Part shown: positions 8,407 to 16,745 of the stretch, one piece after another
Numbering within the stretch: position 1 is the first letter of the stretch
Layout: every line of letters starts with the position of its first letter
Assembly (NCBI GenBank): GCA_027490155.1
Contig: JAIXYP010000009.1
Span: 303,649 to 367,648, forward strand
Direction: 5' to 3'
Length of the DNA stretch: 64,000 nucleotides
DNA from: Cytophagaceae bacterium
GTDB lineage: Bacteria > Bacteroidota > Bacteroidia > Cytophagales > Flexibacteraceae
Program-made: the position numbers and the translations under genes
Notes under the pieces: generated by a model
The model's database searches: none
The model's input: only the letters and a program-made list of their open reading frames with translations
Told to the model about the DNA's origin: nothing

Positions 8407-10188
8407 CTATAGTTTATAGCGCAGCATCAGGTTGAGGCCCAAGGTCGTTGGGGTCACAGATACTGGCTCGCGCTTGGCATATGTGCTGAACAAGAAAAAA
8501 TTGAGCGTTGGCTCCACCATCACAGAAATTCTATCCGAAACTGGCTGAATATAAGCCAAGCCTGTATACAGATGCATGTTGATCTGTTGGAAAGGCTCAT
8601 TGGCTTCAGGGAACGAGAAATCTGCCATTGGCGCACCATTATGAACACGAGCGGTATACCCACGCATCAACCAGTTGGCACCTAATCCGCCTGAAAGTCT
8701 GATCCTGTTGGTGTTGGCAAGATATAGGCTAGTACCTAGGTTGAGCCCGCCATAATAGAAGGAACTTTTCTGCTGCACTGTGCCTGATGCAAAGACTGGA
8801 GTCAACAGCATGCTGCCATCTTGGTTGTAGGACTGGGTTAGGCCCACAGGTGTGCTATGATCAACCTTATAGACTAGCTCCTCATTGATGCTTGCAAAGT
8901 GTAGACCTATGTTGAGCTCAAAACGTTTGGTGATGGTTCGTACCAGCCGTGCCCCAGCCTCGATACCAATGCGGTCACCCGAAAACCGATTTTGATTTTC
9001 GAGCGAACGAACCTGCATCTCGTTTTCAAGGCCTGCCTCTACCCTCCTGAACGAAAAACGAGGCATAAGATAAGCATCAATTGCCCATTTGCTGAGGCCG
9101 GATTCGGCCTTTCCTATGGTGCCAGCGACAATTACAGGATTGTGTTTTGGTTCATTGACTTCGAGGGCACTCTCAACCATTGGGGCTATCTCGTTTGATC
9201 GATCTGCTGAAATCTTAGCATCAAACCTTAGGTCATTAATTGCTGTCATCGATTCCAGACTTGATTGGAACGGAAGAGTGGCTGTTTGTTCCCTTAAAGA
9301 TGGTACTAGGTCTTGGTTTAAGCTATCTGTCTGGCCTTGATTTTGGGCAAGGCTAGTGGCTTTATCAGCTGTTACACCTCGGCCAGAAACTGCTTTTTTG
9401 GCCCTGTCTTGATCAGAAGTCATGCCACTATTATCTCGCAAGCCGCTGATCGATGATTGGGCATTTTGGGCATTAGGATTGGCATTAATTGACATGGAAG
9501 TAGTTGGAACATCCCCATGATAGGAAGCTGTATTCTGCGGCTGATCAAGGCCAAACGTAGCAGCAGCCTTGGTTGAGCCAGGACCAGGAGTATCGTTTGG
9601 TCCTGATCCTGACTTGCCAGATTTGCGATAGGGCAAAGTAGTCCCGGGTTTAACCCTGATAATTGCTGGATCTTTAGTACTTGGTGCAATGACGCTCAAC
9701 TGGGATGCACCTTGAGTAGATACATCTGCCCCAGAAGGAGACAAAGGGTTAGCTGCGGATGGTTGTGAGCCAGCTTTTGATACTGATGCCTGAGAACTAG
9801 CCTGAGCCATCTCAGGCAATACAACAGGAGTGGCAGCTGGGGTTTGATAGGCCACGGCACTAGATGTGCTGGCTGGCTCTGAGCCCCTGTTACCAGAATG
9901 GCTTGCTGGTGCTACTGCATGTGGCAAAAACGGCTGCTCTGTTGGGGCTGAGCCCAATTGTGTGTTTGGTGCTGGAGCTTGGTTGACATATAGATAACCT
10001 ACACCAGCCATCATGAGCAGGGCAACCATTGGCACAATTGCCTTCCAGACTACAAAAGCTGGTTTAGGCTGATTGATTTGCCCCTTGATGTTGGCCCAGG
10101 CATCGGGTGGTGGTGGCACCTCCCAATCCTTAAACTTGTTTTGGAACAGGTTTTCGAGGCCGTCTTTTTCTTCTTGATTAAGCGACAT
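8407..10188 (-). CDS. Membrane anti-sigma-like protein fused to an outer-membrane beta-barrel domain
   Basis: The 593-residue protein starts with about 44 cytoplasmic residues (acidic, with PPPPDAWANIKGQI), followed by one transmembrane segment (about 45-67). A long Ser/Thr/Ala/Pro/Gln-rich linker runs from 70 to about 370, and a C-terminal beta-rich domain (about 385-593) ends LGLNLMLRYKL, like a porin-type barrel. The gene overlaps the sigma-factor gene by 11 bases, so translation is probably coupled. The N-terminus fits the short anti-sigma segments found next to ECF sigma factors in Bacteroidota. My reading is that one polypeptide spans the inner membrane and periplasm and reaches the outer membrane. 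An alternative is that the C-terminal domain stays periplasmic. No catalytic motif is visible. Confidence 0.8.
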   Translation of the reverse strand: MSLNQEEKDGLENLFQNKFKDWEVPPPPDAWANIKGQINQPKPAFVVWKAIVPMVALLMMAGVGYLYVNQAPAPNTQLGSAPTEQPFLPHAVAPASHSGNRGSEPASTSSAVAYQTPAATPVVLPEMAQASSQASVSKAGSQPSAANPLSPSGADVSTQGASQLSVIAPSTKDPAIIRVKPGTTLPYRKSGKSGSGPNDTPGPGSTKAAATFGLDQPQNTASYHGDVPTTSMSINANPNAQNAQSSISGLRDNSGMTSDQDRAKKAVSGRGVTADKATSLAQNQGQTDSLNQDLVPSLREQTATLPFQSSLESMTAINDLRFDAKISADRSNEIAPMVESALEVNEPKHNPVIVAGTIGKAESGLSKWAIDAYLMPRFSFRRVEAGLENEMQVRSLENQNRFSGDRIGIEAGARLVRTITKRFELNIGLHFASINEELVYKVDHSTPVGLTQSYNQDGSMLLTPVFASGTVQQKSSFYYGGLNLGTSLYLANTNRIRLSGGLGANWLMRGYTARVHNGAPMADFSFPEANEPFQQINMHLYTGLAYIQPVSDRISVMVEPTLNFFLFSTYAKREPVSVTPTTLGLNLMLRYKL

Positions 10189-10732
10189 GACTAGCGACTG
10201 TCTTGGTCTGTAATATTTTTTTCTGCAAGATGGACTTCGCCTTGCTTAGCTGTGACTTACTGGTACCTTCGTTGATGCCGAGCATGTCACTGATTTCTTT
10301 GTGGGTATAGCCTTCGATGACGTTTAGGTTAAAAATCATCCTGTACCCGTCCGGCAATTGCTGGATGAGGGTCAAAAGGTCTTCGTGGGATAGCCGACTC
10401 ATAATATCCACTTCGGCTACACTGACGTCAAACTGTTGTTCAACGTCCTCGTGTTGGTAGTGTTTTTTGTTTTTGGTGTAATGGTTTAAGGCCGTGTTGA
10501 CAAAAATGTGTCTCATCCAGCCTTCGAACGAACCTTTGTTCTGGTACTGGTTAAGTTTCTGGAACACCTTGACAAAGGCTTCCTGAAATATATCCTCTGC
10601 CTCAAAATTGGTGTAGGCATAACGCAGACATAACGCCATCATCCTTGAGGCGTATTTGCTGTACAGGGCCTCCTGATGACGGCTACTGTTCTGTGCACAT
10701 CCTGCGATTATGTCCTCGTCAGAGTACTTCAA
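10178..10732 (-). CDS. ECF-family RNA polymerase sigma factor with TTG start
   Basis: The 184-residue protein has region 2 at about 20-88 (ALYSKYASRMMALCLRYA, then FEAEDIFQEAFVKVF and FEGWMRHIFVNTALNHY) and region 4 at about 122-175 (LPDGYRMIFNLNVIEGYTHK, EISDMLGINEGTSKSQLSKA). Regions 1 and 3 are absent, as in ECF sigma factors. The start must be non-ATG: an in-frame TAA lies eight codons upstream and no ATG or GTG lies between, while the family N-terminus (KYSDEDIIAGC) begins right at the TTG. It is the first gene of a pair with the membrane anti-sigma-like protein, so it probably responds to an envelope signal. The target genes are not evident. Confidence 0.93.
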   Translation of the reverse strand: MKYSDEDIIAGCAQNSSRHQEALYSKYASRMMALCLRYAYTNFEAEDIFQEAFVKVFQKLNQYQNKGSFEGWMRHIFVNTALNHYTKNKKHYQHEDVEQQFDVSVAEVDIMSRLSHEDLLTLIQQLPDGYRMIFNLNVIEGYTHKEISDMLGINEGTSKSQLSKAKSILQKKILQTKTVASHVA

Positions 10733-10869
10733 AGGTTGTTCGTGAATCTGTTATACCATGTGGGGGTACTATGTTGGGTACTTTTTCCTAGAGAAACTCT
10801 GTCTATCCAGAAGGCGCCAAGGCTTAAGATTGACCTCGGCAAGATCGTTTGGATATGAAGACCACTAGG

Positions 10870-11841
10870 CTATCTAGGGACTAATACCACTGTTGCATTG
10901 CGGCTAATGGTATTGGTTGCATTCGAGATATTATAACGGAACGACACGGTGGCCGCATTGCCTTGCGGCTCATAGTTTAGGGTAGTGCCGGTTAGGTATA
11001 ACGATCCTGCAGCTGGGCTATTCAGGGTCTGGAACGAATTGACATTGATGTCTCCCTGACAACGTCGATCGTTTTCGAGTAAACTAGCTATGGTAAAACG
11101 AACAGGCTGAATCTGGGTGCTAGAGAAGTAGACTGTGTCAGATTGTGGTCTGAAGGCAGTATCACAGCTTGGGTTAGCAAGTACACGCAAGATCACCTTG
11201 CCCTGTGCACAGCCTCCGAAGACGGAACAGATCAGGTATTGGCAGGTGTCGACCCCTACGAAACCTGGTCTGGGAGTGTAGGTGATAAGATTGCGCCCAC
11301 CGCTAGCGGCAACGCCATTATACGGTGTGTAGTATGCACTGAGGCCCACAGGGTCGCAATTAAGGTCATTGCTCACCGGATTGAAAGTGACAGAGCTAAA
11401 GGCCATCAACTCTATGTCATCAGTGACGGTGACAATCTTGCAGGAGTCAGAGCCGCGCTCCACGCGAATTTTGACCTTGGCAGTTGTTGTGGTATTTCCG
11501 CTGAAGAGGGTGTACTCTACCGAGTCAAGACCTACATAATTGGTACGCGGACTATATAGAAAGGAGTCTGATTGACTTATGGCCTGAATGCTACCAACTG
11601 CTGGGGAAGCCATAACCATACGGGCATTGCTATATACAGTATCGTTGAGCAAAGGCCGAATGATGATAGAACGATTGGCAGTCGTGGCATAGTTGTCGGC
11701 CAAGGCAATGGTGGTTTTGTTGGCACCAGTGGGCCTCATATCCTCCTTAAACGTATCACAGCCCCCCAAAATCCAGAGCAAGGCCACCAGCAATGTTGGT
11801 AGCCTCCTGAGAACTAAAGCGTTTGTATATATAGATGCCAT
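10870..11841 (-). CDS. Lipoprotein with tandem Ig-like (cadherin-like) domains
   Basis: The 323-residue protein has a type II signal peptide with lipobox WILGGC (Cys28). Three similar beta-sandwich repeats follow at about 45-128, 132-217 and 222-323. Each has a pattern like NDTVYSNA...SVEYTLFSG or NPVSNDLNC...VDTCQYLICS, matching bacterial Ig-like/VCBS-type domains. Cys pairs recur within repeats 2 and 3 (for example CDPVG, CQYLIC, CDTAF, CQGD), suggesting disulfides outside the cell. It is probably an outer-membrane-anchored adhesion or scaffold protein. It lies 137 bases upstream of the ECF sigma gene on the same strand and is divergent from the amidase; a regulatory link is possible but not shown. 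Confidence 0.82.
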   Translation of the reverse strand: MASIYTNALVLRRLPTLLVALLWILGGCDTFKEDMRPTGANKTTIALADNYATTANRSIIIRPLLNDTVYSNARMVMASPAVGSIQAISQSDSFLYSPRTNYVGLDSVEYTLFSGNTTTTAKVKIRVERGSDSCKIVTVTDDIELMAFSSVTFNPVSNDLNCDPVGLSAYYTPYNGVAASGGRNLITYTPRPGFVGVDTCQYLICSVFGGCAQGKVILRVLANPSCDTAFRPQSDTVYFSSTQIQPVRFTIASLLENDRRCQGDINVNSFQTLNSPAAGSLYLTGTTLNYEPQGNAATVSFRYNISNATNTISRNATVVLVPR

Positions 11842-11997
11842 GCAGCAAGGTCGTGTAATTAGGTAGGCTGCAAAGTGCTAACCCACCTGTTGCAAGATAG
11901 ACAGCATAAGGCATACAGAAGGTTGCCTCGGGATCGAAAAAAAGCAAAAAGATCAGGCTCTAAGATTGTTATTAACGATTATAGAGGCCCTATCCTA

Positions 11998-12005
11998 TAT
12001 ATTTG
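11998..12005 (+). promoter_or_regulatory. -7 promoter element abutting the amidase start
   Basis: TATATTTG is a perfect TAnnTTTG match ending 8 nt before ATG 12014, so the mRNA should start at or a few bases before the start codon. No TTTG is seen at the normal -33 distance. Confidence 0.55.
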
Positions 12006-12013
12006 CTTAGCGT

Positions 12014-12901
12014 ATGGACCACCACAAGGCATTATCAGGCAAGGGCCATGACATCCAGCACACAGCCCTAAGTGGCTGCCGCAATCATTTTGTGCTCCGT
12101 TTTTTATCACGGACTGATGTATTAGTTGTCCCATTAGCGCTACTCTTGTTCTGGGTTTTGGTCGCAGCCCGTCCGCACAGATCCTCTAGCTACAAACTAA
12201 AAACAGTAGTCATCGACGCTGGGCATGGTGGCAAGGATCCCGGCTGTTTGGGTAAGGATCACTACGAAAAAGAAATAGCCCTAGGTGTTGCACTAGAGCT
12301 CGGCAAACTGATCAAGGAGAATCTGCCAGACGTAAAAGTCATCTATACCCGGCGGACAGACGTTTTCATCGAGCTCAATGACCGTAGCGGCGTTGCCAAC
12401 AAAAACCATGCAGACCTCTTTATTTCGTTGCATTGCAACGCTGGCATCCCAAAGGCCATTGGTTCAGAGACTTATGTAATGGGTCTGCACAAGAGCCAAG
12501 GCAACCTTGATGTCGCTAAACGGGAAAACGATGTTGTGCTAAAAGAGGAGAATTACCTCGAGAAATATGATGGCTTTGATCCCAAATCACCTCTGGCCCA
12601 CATCATATTTGCGAATTTTCAGTCGGCACACTTGGCCAATTCGCTGAAGCTAGCCACTGAAATCGAGCGTTACATGAAATCTCGTACGAATCGCAAAAGT
12701 CGGGGCGTGCGACAAGATGGTTTTCTGGTCCTTTGGAAAACCGCAATGCCAAGTGTCCTCTGCGAAATCGGCTATCTGAGCAACCGCAAGGACGAAAAGT
12801 ATATGTCTAGTGCAAAGGGCAAAGCCCAAATTGCTGGCAGTATCTATCGTGCCTTGCGCGATTACAAAAAGAACGTTGAAGCACTCGGAAAGGTCAAATA
12901 A
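12014..12901 (+). CDS. N-acetylmuramoyl-L-alanine amidase (Amidase_3)
   Basis: The 295-residue protein has an N-terminal membrane segment (about 35-53) and then an Amidase_3 zinc hydrolase domain (about 62-290). Zinc ligands are visible as His71 (IDAGHGG), Glu87 (YEKEIAL) and His140 (SLHCNAG), with the catalytic Glu251 (LCEIGYLSN). The YTRRTD motif is also present. It cleaves the amide between MurNAc and the stem peptide in the periplasm and acts in cell separation. The next gene encodes an MlaD-type protein, a pairing conserved in Bacteroidota. It lacks the AMIN domain of E. coli AmiC and the extra insertion that regulates AmiB is not obvious. A -7 element lies 8 nt before the ATG. Confidence 0.94.
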   Translation: MDHHKALSGKGHDIQHTALSGCRNHFVLRFLSRTDVLVVPLALLLFWVLVAARPHRSSSYKLKTVVIDAGHGGKDPGCLGKDHYEKEIALGVALELGKLIKENLPDVKVIYTRRTDVFIELNDRSGVANKNHADLFISLHCNAGIPKAIGSETYVMGLHKSQGNLDVAKRENDVVLKEENYLEKYDGFDPKSPLAHIIFANFQSAHLANSLKLATEIERYMKSRTNRKSRGVRQDGFLVLWKTAMPSVLCEIGYLSNRKDEKYMSSAKGKAQIAGSIYRALRDYKKNVEALGKVK

Positions 12902-13087
12902 AGCCCTTTTAAGGCTGATTGTTGTCCACAAATGCCGACTTTGGCCCGATCCATACTAGATTTGTATTGTTATTGCTTGACCTTGGCATTCTTTTAGCTA
13001 ACAAGCTACGACCCCACATTCCATAACCAGCTCGGCCACGCTTTTGTCAGGTTGCCGAGACCCAACTGGCCATACTGACCATCTCCT

Positions 13088-14014
13088 GTGAACAAAATCC
13101 CGAAAGAACTTCGTGTTGGCCTCTTAGCCATTTTTTGCGCCGTTGTGCTCTACAAGGGTATCTCCTTCCTTAAAGGATCTGAGCTTTTTAGAACCACCAA
13201 TGTTTTTTACCTGGTCTATGATCGCATCGATGGCCTGCAAGAAGGTAACAGTGTACTGCTAAATGGTGCCCCAGTCGGGATCGTCAAGAAGCTATCGCTG
13301 ATGTTTGACAACAACAATAGGGTCTTGGTCAAGATCGAGATCCAGAAAGAGGTAAAGGCTGACAAAAAAACAGTTGGTACTATGCTGAGCTCTAGCCTCT
13401 TAGGGGGCAAAGTTATCGAACTAACGCTAGGCGATGCACGTCAATTGCTCAAAGACGGTGACACCCTCAAGGCCGCAGTAGCCGAGGATATTGCTGACCA
13501 GATCAAGAAGGAAACCAAACCATTACTTTCCACGGCTGAAAAGTCGCTCAAGCAAATCACCGAAACTTTGCAACGCCTTAGCACAACCCTTGAAAAGGCT
13601 GATGTTGCCCTAGCGAGTTTTGCGACCACAAGTGATGGTGTCTCAGCCTTGATGACTGATAACAAGGACAATTTCCGGCTAACAACGGCCAATATCGTCA
13701 CCCTGACAAAGAACTTCACCCAGACAGAGCGCGAATTGCGTGAGCTTCTGTCGAAAATGAATCGGTTAGGTGACACCCTTAATAATGCACACCTAGGCCA
13801 GACCTTAACCCGTGCAGCAGATGCTACGGCCACGCTCAACAAACTGCTTATAGGCATCAATAACGGCCAAGGCACGATGGGCAAATTGGCCAAAAATGAC
13901 AGCCTATACCGAAACCTCAACGCAAGTTCTGCATCGCTTGACGCTCTGCTGAAAGACTTTAAGGCTAACCCGAAACGCTACGTACACTTCTCGGTGTTTG
14001 GTGGGAAAAAGTAA
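13088..14014 (+). CDS. MlaD/MCE-domain lipid-transport substrate-binding protein
   Basis: The 308-residue protein starts at GTG 13088; no ATG is available upstream, and the family N-terminus (NKIPKELRVGLLAIF) begins at once. One transmembrane segment (about 9-27) anchors it in the inner membrane. The MCE domain covers about 37-118, with YDRIDGLQEGNSVLLNGAPV and SSSLLGGKVIELTLG. A long coiled-coil-like helical region (about 140-290) follows, as in MCE proteins that form periplasmic hexameric tunnels. It probably works with a separate MlaE/MlaF ABC transporter in phospholipid traffic between membranes. It lies 186 bases after the amidase and is closed by a terminator. I am confident of the family; transport direction is not known. 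Confidence 0.92.
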   Translation: MNKIPKELRVGLLAIFCAVVLYKGISFLKGSELFRTTNVFYLVYDRIDGLQEGNSVLLNGAPVGIVKKLSLMFDNNNRVLVKIEIQKEVKADKKTVGTMLSSSLLGGKVIELTLGDARQLLKDGDTLKAAVAEDIADQIKKETKPLLSTAEKSLKQITETLQRLSTTLEKADVALASFATTSDGVSALMTDNKDNFRLTTANIVTLTKNFTQTERELRELLSKMNRLGDTLNNAHLGQTLTRAADATATLNKLLIGINNGQGTMGKLAKNDSLYRNLNASSASLDALLKDFKANPKRYVHFSVFGGKK

Positions 14015-14039
14015 AGCCAAACACCAGTAATGACATTGA

Positions 14040-14073
14040 CAAACCCTGGCATTAAGCTAGGGTTTTGTTTTTT
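14040..14073 (+). terminator. Terminator after the MCE gene
   Basis: CAAACCCT (14040-14047) pairs with AGGGTTTTG (14059-14067), followed by a T-rich tract. It ends the amidase-MCE unit. Confidence 0.75.
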
Positions 14074-14298
14074 GCTTCGGTTCGCTTTTATACATCCATA
14101 ACTAGCCCTACATGAAAGTTGCTTGGATAATCTTGGCTGTCATCATACCTCAATACGGTGTAAATGAACTGACCTTGTCGGTGGATAGGAGTATCTTTAT
14201 TAGGCAAACGTTAAGAAAGGGTTATCATGATAGGTGATCCGGGCAGTTATGTCCTAGCGCATTTGAGGTCCTCTTAGGGATTGTTGGGGCTTGTTCTG

Positions 14299-14306
14299 TA
14301 TTTTTG
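14299..14306 (+). promoter_or_regulatory. -7 promoter element abutting the rfbB start
   Basis: TATTTTTG is a perfect TAnnTTTG match, separated from ATG 14314 by only 7 nt. A TTG at 14281-14283 lies 15 nt upstream, shorter than the usual spacing of about 19-20. The predicted transcript is leaderless or nearly so. Confidence 0.55.
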
Positions 14307-14313
14307 TGGCACT

Positions 14314-15378
14314 ATGGCTACCCAAACCCTGCTCATCACTGGCGGTGCCGGCTTCATCGGTTCGCACGTTGTTCGCCTTTTCGTCAAGAAGTACCCTGAC
14401 TACCAGATTGTCAACCTTGATAAGTTGACCTACGCAGGCAACCTCGAGAACCTCACAGATGTAGAGGATGCGCCTAACTATACCTTTGTGCGTGGCGACA
14501 TAACGGATGCCGCATTCTTGACAGAGCTGTTTGGTCAATACCAGTTCACTGGTGTAATCCACCTGGCAGCCGAAAGCCATGTTGACCGCAGCATCACCCA
14601 CCCACTAGAGTTTGTGATGACCAATGTAGTAGGTACTGTCAACCTACTAAACGCTGCCAAAGCCGCTTGGGCAGGCCAGATGGAGGGCAAACGCTTCTAT
14701 CATGTCAGCACTGATGAGGTCTATGGTAGCCTTCATAATCCAGAAGACTTTTTCTTGGAGACCACGTCATACGACCCACAATCTCCTTACTCAGCTAGCA
14801 AGGCCAGCAGCGATCACTTCGTACGGGCCTACCATAACACTTATAAATTGCCGATGGTGATCAGCAACTGTAGCAACAATTATGGACCAAATCAGTTCCC
14901 TGAGAAGTTGTTACCACTCATGATCCGGAATATTATCAACAACAAACCCCTGCCAGTATATGGCAAGGGCGAAAACGTGCGTGACTGGCTATACGTTGTT
15001 GACCATGCACGGGCCATCGACATAGTCTATCACAAAGGCCAAAATGGAGATACCTATAACATTGGTGGATTCAACGAGTGGCGCAACATTGATATAGTCC
15101 ACTTGTTATGCAAGGTGATGGACGAAAAACTAGTGCGGCTGCCTGGCGAAAGTGCACAGCTCATTACCTATGTAACTGACCGTGCTGGGCATGACCTACG
15201 CTATGCCATCGACGCCAACAAAATCATGCATGAGCTTGGTTGGGAGCCTAGCCTTCAGTTTGAAGAGGGGATGAATCTCACGATCGACTGGTACCTGGCA
15301 AACAAGGACTGGCTGGATGGTGTTACCTCTGGGAGCTATCTATCATACTACGAACAGCAGTACGGCCAGCAGGCTTAA
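14314..15378 (+). CDS. rfbB: dTDP-glucose 4,6-dehydratase
   Basis: The 354-residue protein is read from ATG 14314; a TTG start at 14281 would lie upstream of the -7 promoter element and is rejected. It is an extended short-chain dehydrogenase: NAD-binding GGAGFIGS at 10-17, HLAAESHVDRS, the STDEVYGSL active-site segment, and the YSASKASSD catalytic YxxxK motif. The NCSNNYGPNQFPEKL stretch is diagnostic for RfbB/RmlB. It converts dTDP-glucose to dTDP-4-keto-6-deoxyglucose, the branch point for rhamnose and other deoxy sugars of surface polysaccharides. rmlA, rmlC and rmlD are not in this window. Its downstream neighbour, 35 bases away, is an FAD oxidoreductase that may share the transcript. 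Confidence 0.96.
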   Translation: MATQTLLITGGAGFIGSHVVRLFVKKYPDYQIVNLDKLTYAGNLENLTDVEDAPNYTFVRGDITDAAFLTELFGQYQFTGVIHLAAESHVDRSITHPLEFVMTNVVGTVNLLNAAKAAWAGQMEGKRFYHVSTDEVYGSLHNPEDFFLETTSYDPQSPYSASKASSDHFVRAYHNTYKLPMVISNCSNNYGPNQFPEKLLPLMIRNIINNKPLPVYGKGENVRDWLYVVDHARAIDIVYHKGQNGDTYNIGGFNEWRNIDIVHLLCKVMDEKLVRLPGESAQLITYVTDRAGHDLRYAIDANKIMHELGWEPSLQFEEGMNLTIDWYLANKDWLDGVTSGSYLSYYEQQYGQQA

Positions 15379-15413
15379 AGCATTGCCTAACAAGCCTTAA
15401 TCCTCAATAAGAT

Positions 15414-16709
15414 ATGCCTGAGTTTTTCCCCTGTAACGGCACAAGCAACACAATCGGCAATCCGCCCGTTGTGATTGTAGGTGCAGGGCCAGGTGGAAGT
15501 GTTGCGGCTTTGGCATTAGCACAACAAGGGATTAGGTCGGTTGTGGTAGACAAAGCCACATTCCCACGTCCAAAACCTTGCGGGGATGTTATCACGAGCC
15601 AGACCCTAAGGGTTTTGGAGCGTTTAAGCCTTGACCCAGGAAGAGATTTACCCTTAGTTCAGGCGCAGGCCACTTGGGGCACTACTTGCATAGCCCCAAA
15701 CGGAAAAGCGGTAGATGTTAACTTTAAGCCACTGCACAAGGAAACTGAAATCCCTAGTTGTTACACCCTGCAGAGGACTAGTTTTGACAATTACTTAGTA
15801 GAGCAACTGCGAGCCAACCCCTTGATTGAACTACAAGAAGGAGTGGGTGTAAAAGCTGCACAACTCATCGACGATCGTTGGCAAATCACTTTGGCGGACG
15901 GCACCCAGTTGCCCGATACCCACCTATTGTTGCTCGCCTCTGGCTGTAACTCAAGCCTAGCAAGTCAGATTAGTAACCAATCCTTACCTGTAATAGCTAA
16001 AGAAGATGACCGTCATTTTGGTGTAGGCTTGCGGGGCTACTTCCGAGATATGGGAGGCTGGCGTCAGTCTGGTATGCCTGAGTTTTACATCATGCGCGAG
16101 CTAATGCCGGGAGGGCTTTACCTCACCCCCTTGGCAAACGGAATGGTGAATGTCAACATGGTGATGCGTCGGGATTATGTCCTGAAACATAGTATCAACC
16201 TGCGGGATCGTTTCTGGGAAGTATTGGCAGCCCACCCTACCCTATCAAAACGATTTTCACCCCTTACACTTGAAGGGCAACTACAAGGTAGCAGCCTGAG
16301 TTTTGGCACCATCAAAAGGGGTAACGCCGGCCAAGGCTTGATGATGATTGGCGATGCTGCGGGTTTGATCGACCTACTGTCAGCTAACGGTATCTGCAAT
16401 GCCGTTATGAGTGCCGAAATTGCGGCGGATGTGGCGGTAAAATCCATTAAACGCCAAGACTATTCGATGGCATTCCTTGCACAATATGATGCTCTTCTGG
16501 ATCAGAAACTTGGCAATGACCTCAAATTGGGTCGATTGGTATCTCCATTTCTGGGCAATGAGCGGCTTTTCGGCCTCTTTGAGCATGTCCTGAACTTTGT
16601 AGCCAGTCGGGTACAAGGCGGATCTGTGTTAAGCCAGTTGCTTTACCATCCTGATGTTAGCAAACTGCTACGGTCGCCTTCGTTTTACAAGCAGATGGTT
16701 TGGGGATGA
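15414..16709 (+). CDS. FAD-dependent oxidoreductase, geranylgeranyl-reductase family
   Basis: The 431-residue protein has an N-terminal Rossmann fold with VIVGAGPGGSVAALAL at about 20-35, and the PRPKPCGDVIT segment that marks the geranylgeranyl reductase/electron-transfer flavoprotein-like family. A second FAD motif, GDAAGLIDLLSANGI, is near residue 307. No membrane segment is present. Relatives reduce isoprenoid chains or hydroxylate or halogenate aromatic rings. It is convergent with a methyltransferase gene, 36 bases away, which itself is paired with a type III polyketide synthase. Oxidation or reduction of the polyketide product is therefore a reasonable role. Transcription may start at the rfbB promoter. 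Confidence 0.85.
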   Translation: MPEFFPCNGTSNTIGNPPVVIVGAGPGGSVAALALAQQGIRSVVVDKATFPRPKPCGDVITSQTLRVLERLSLDPGRDLPLVQAQATWGTTCIAPNGKAVDVNFKPLHKETEIPSCYTLQRTSFDNYLVEQLRANPLIELQEGVGVKAAQLIDDRWQITLADGTQLPDTHLLLLASGCNSSLASQISNQSLPVIAKEDDRHFGVGLRGYFRDMGGWRQSGMPEFYIMRELMPGGLYLTPLANGMVNVNMVMRRDYVLKHSINLRDRFWEVLAAHPTLSKRFSPLTLEGQLQGSSLSFGTIKRGNAGQGLMMIGDAAGLIDLLSANGICNAVMSAEIAADVAVKSIKRQDYSMAFLAQYDALLDQKLGNDLKLGRLVSPFLGNERLFGLFEHVLNFVASRVQGGSVLSQLLYHPDVSKLLRSPSFYKQMVWG

Positions 16710-16745
16710 TCCGCAGCTGGACCTGCTGACACCTCCTGGCTGTAA

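Noticed and set aside
11143..11559. 138-codon plus-strand frame
   Set aside because: It is antisense to the Ig-like lipoprotein, which has a lipobox and three clear repeats.
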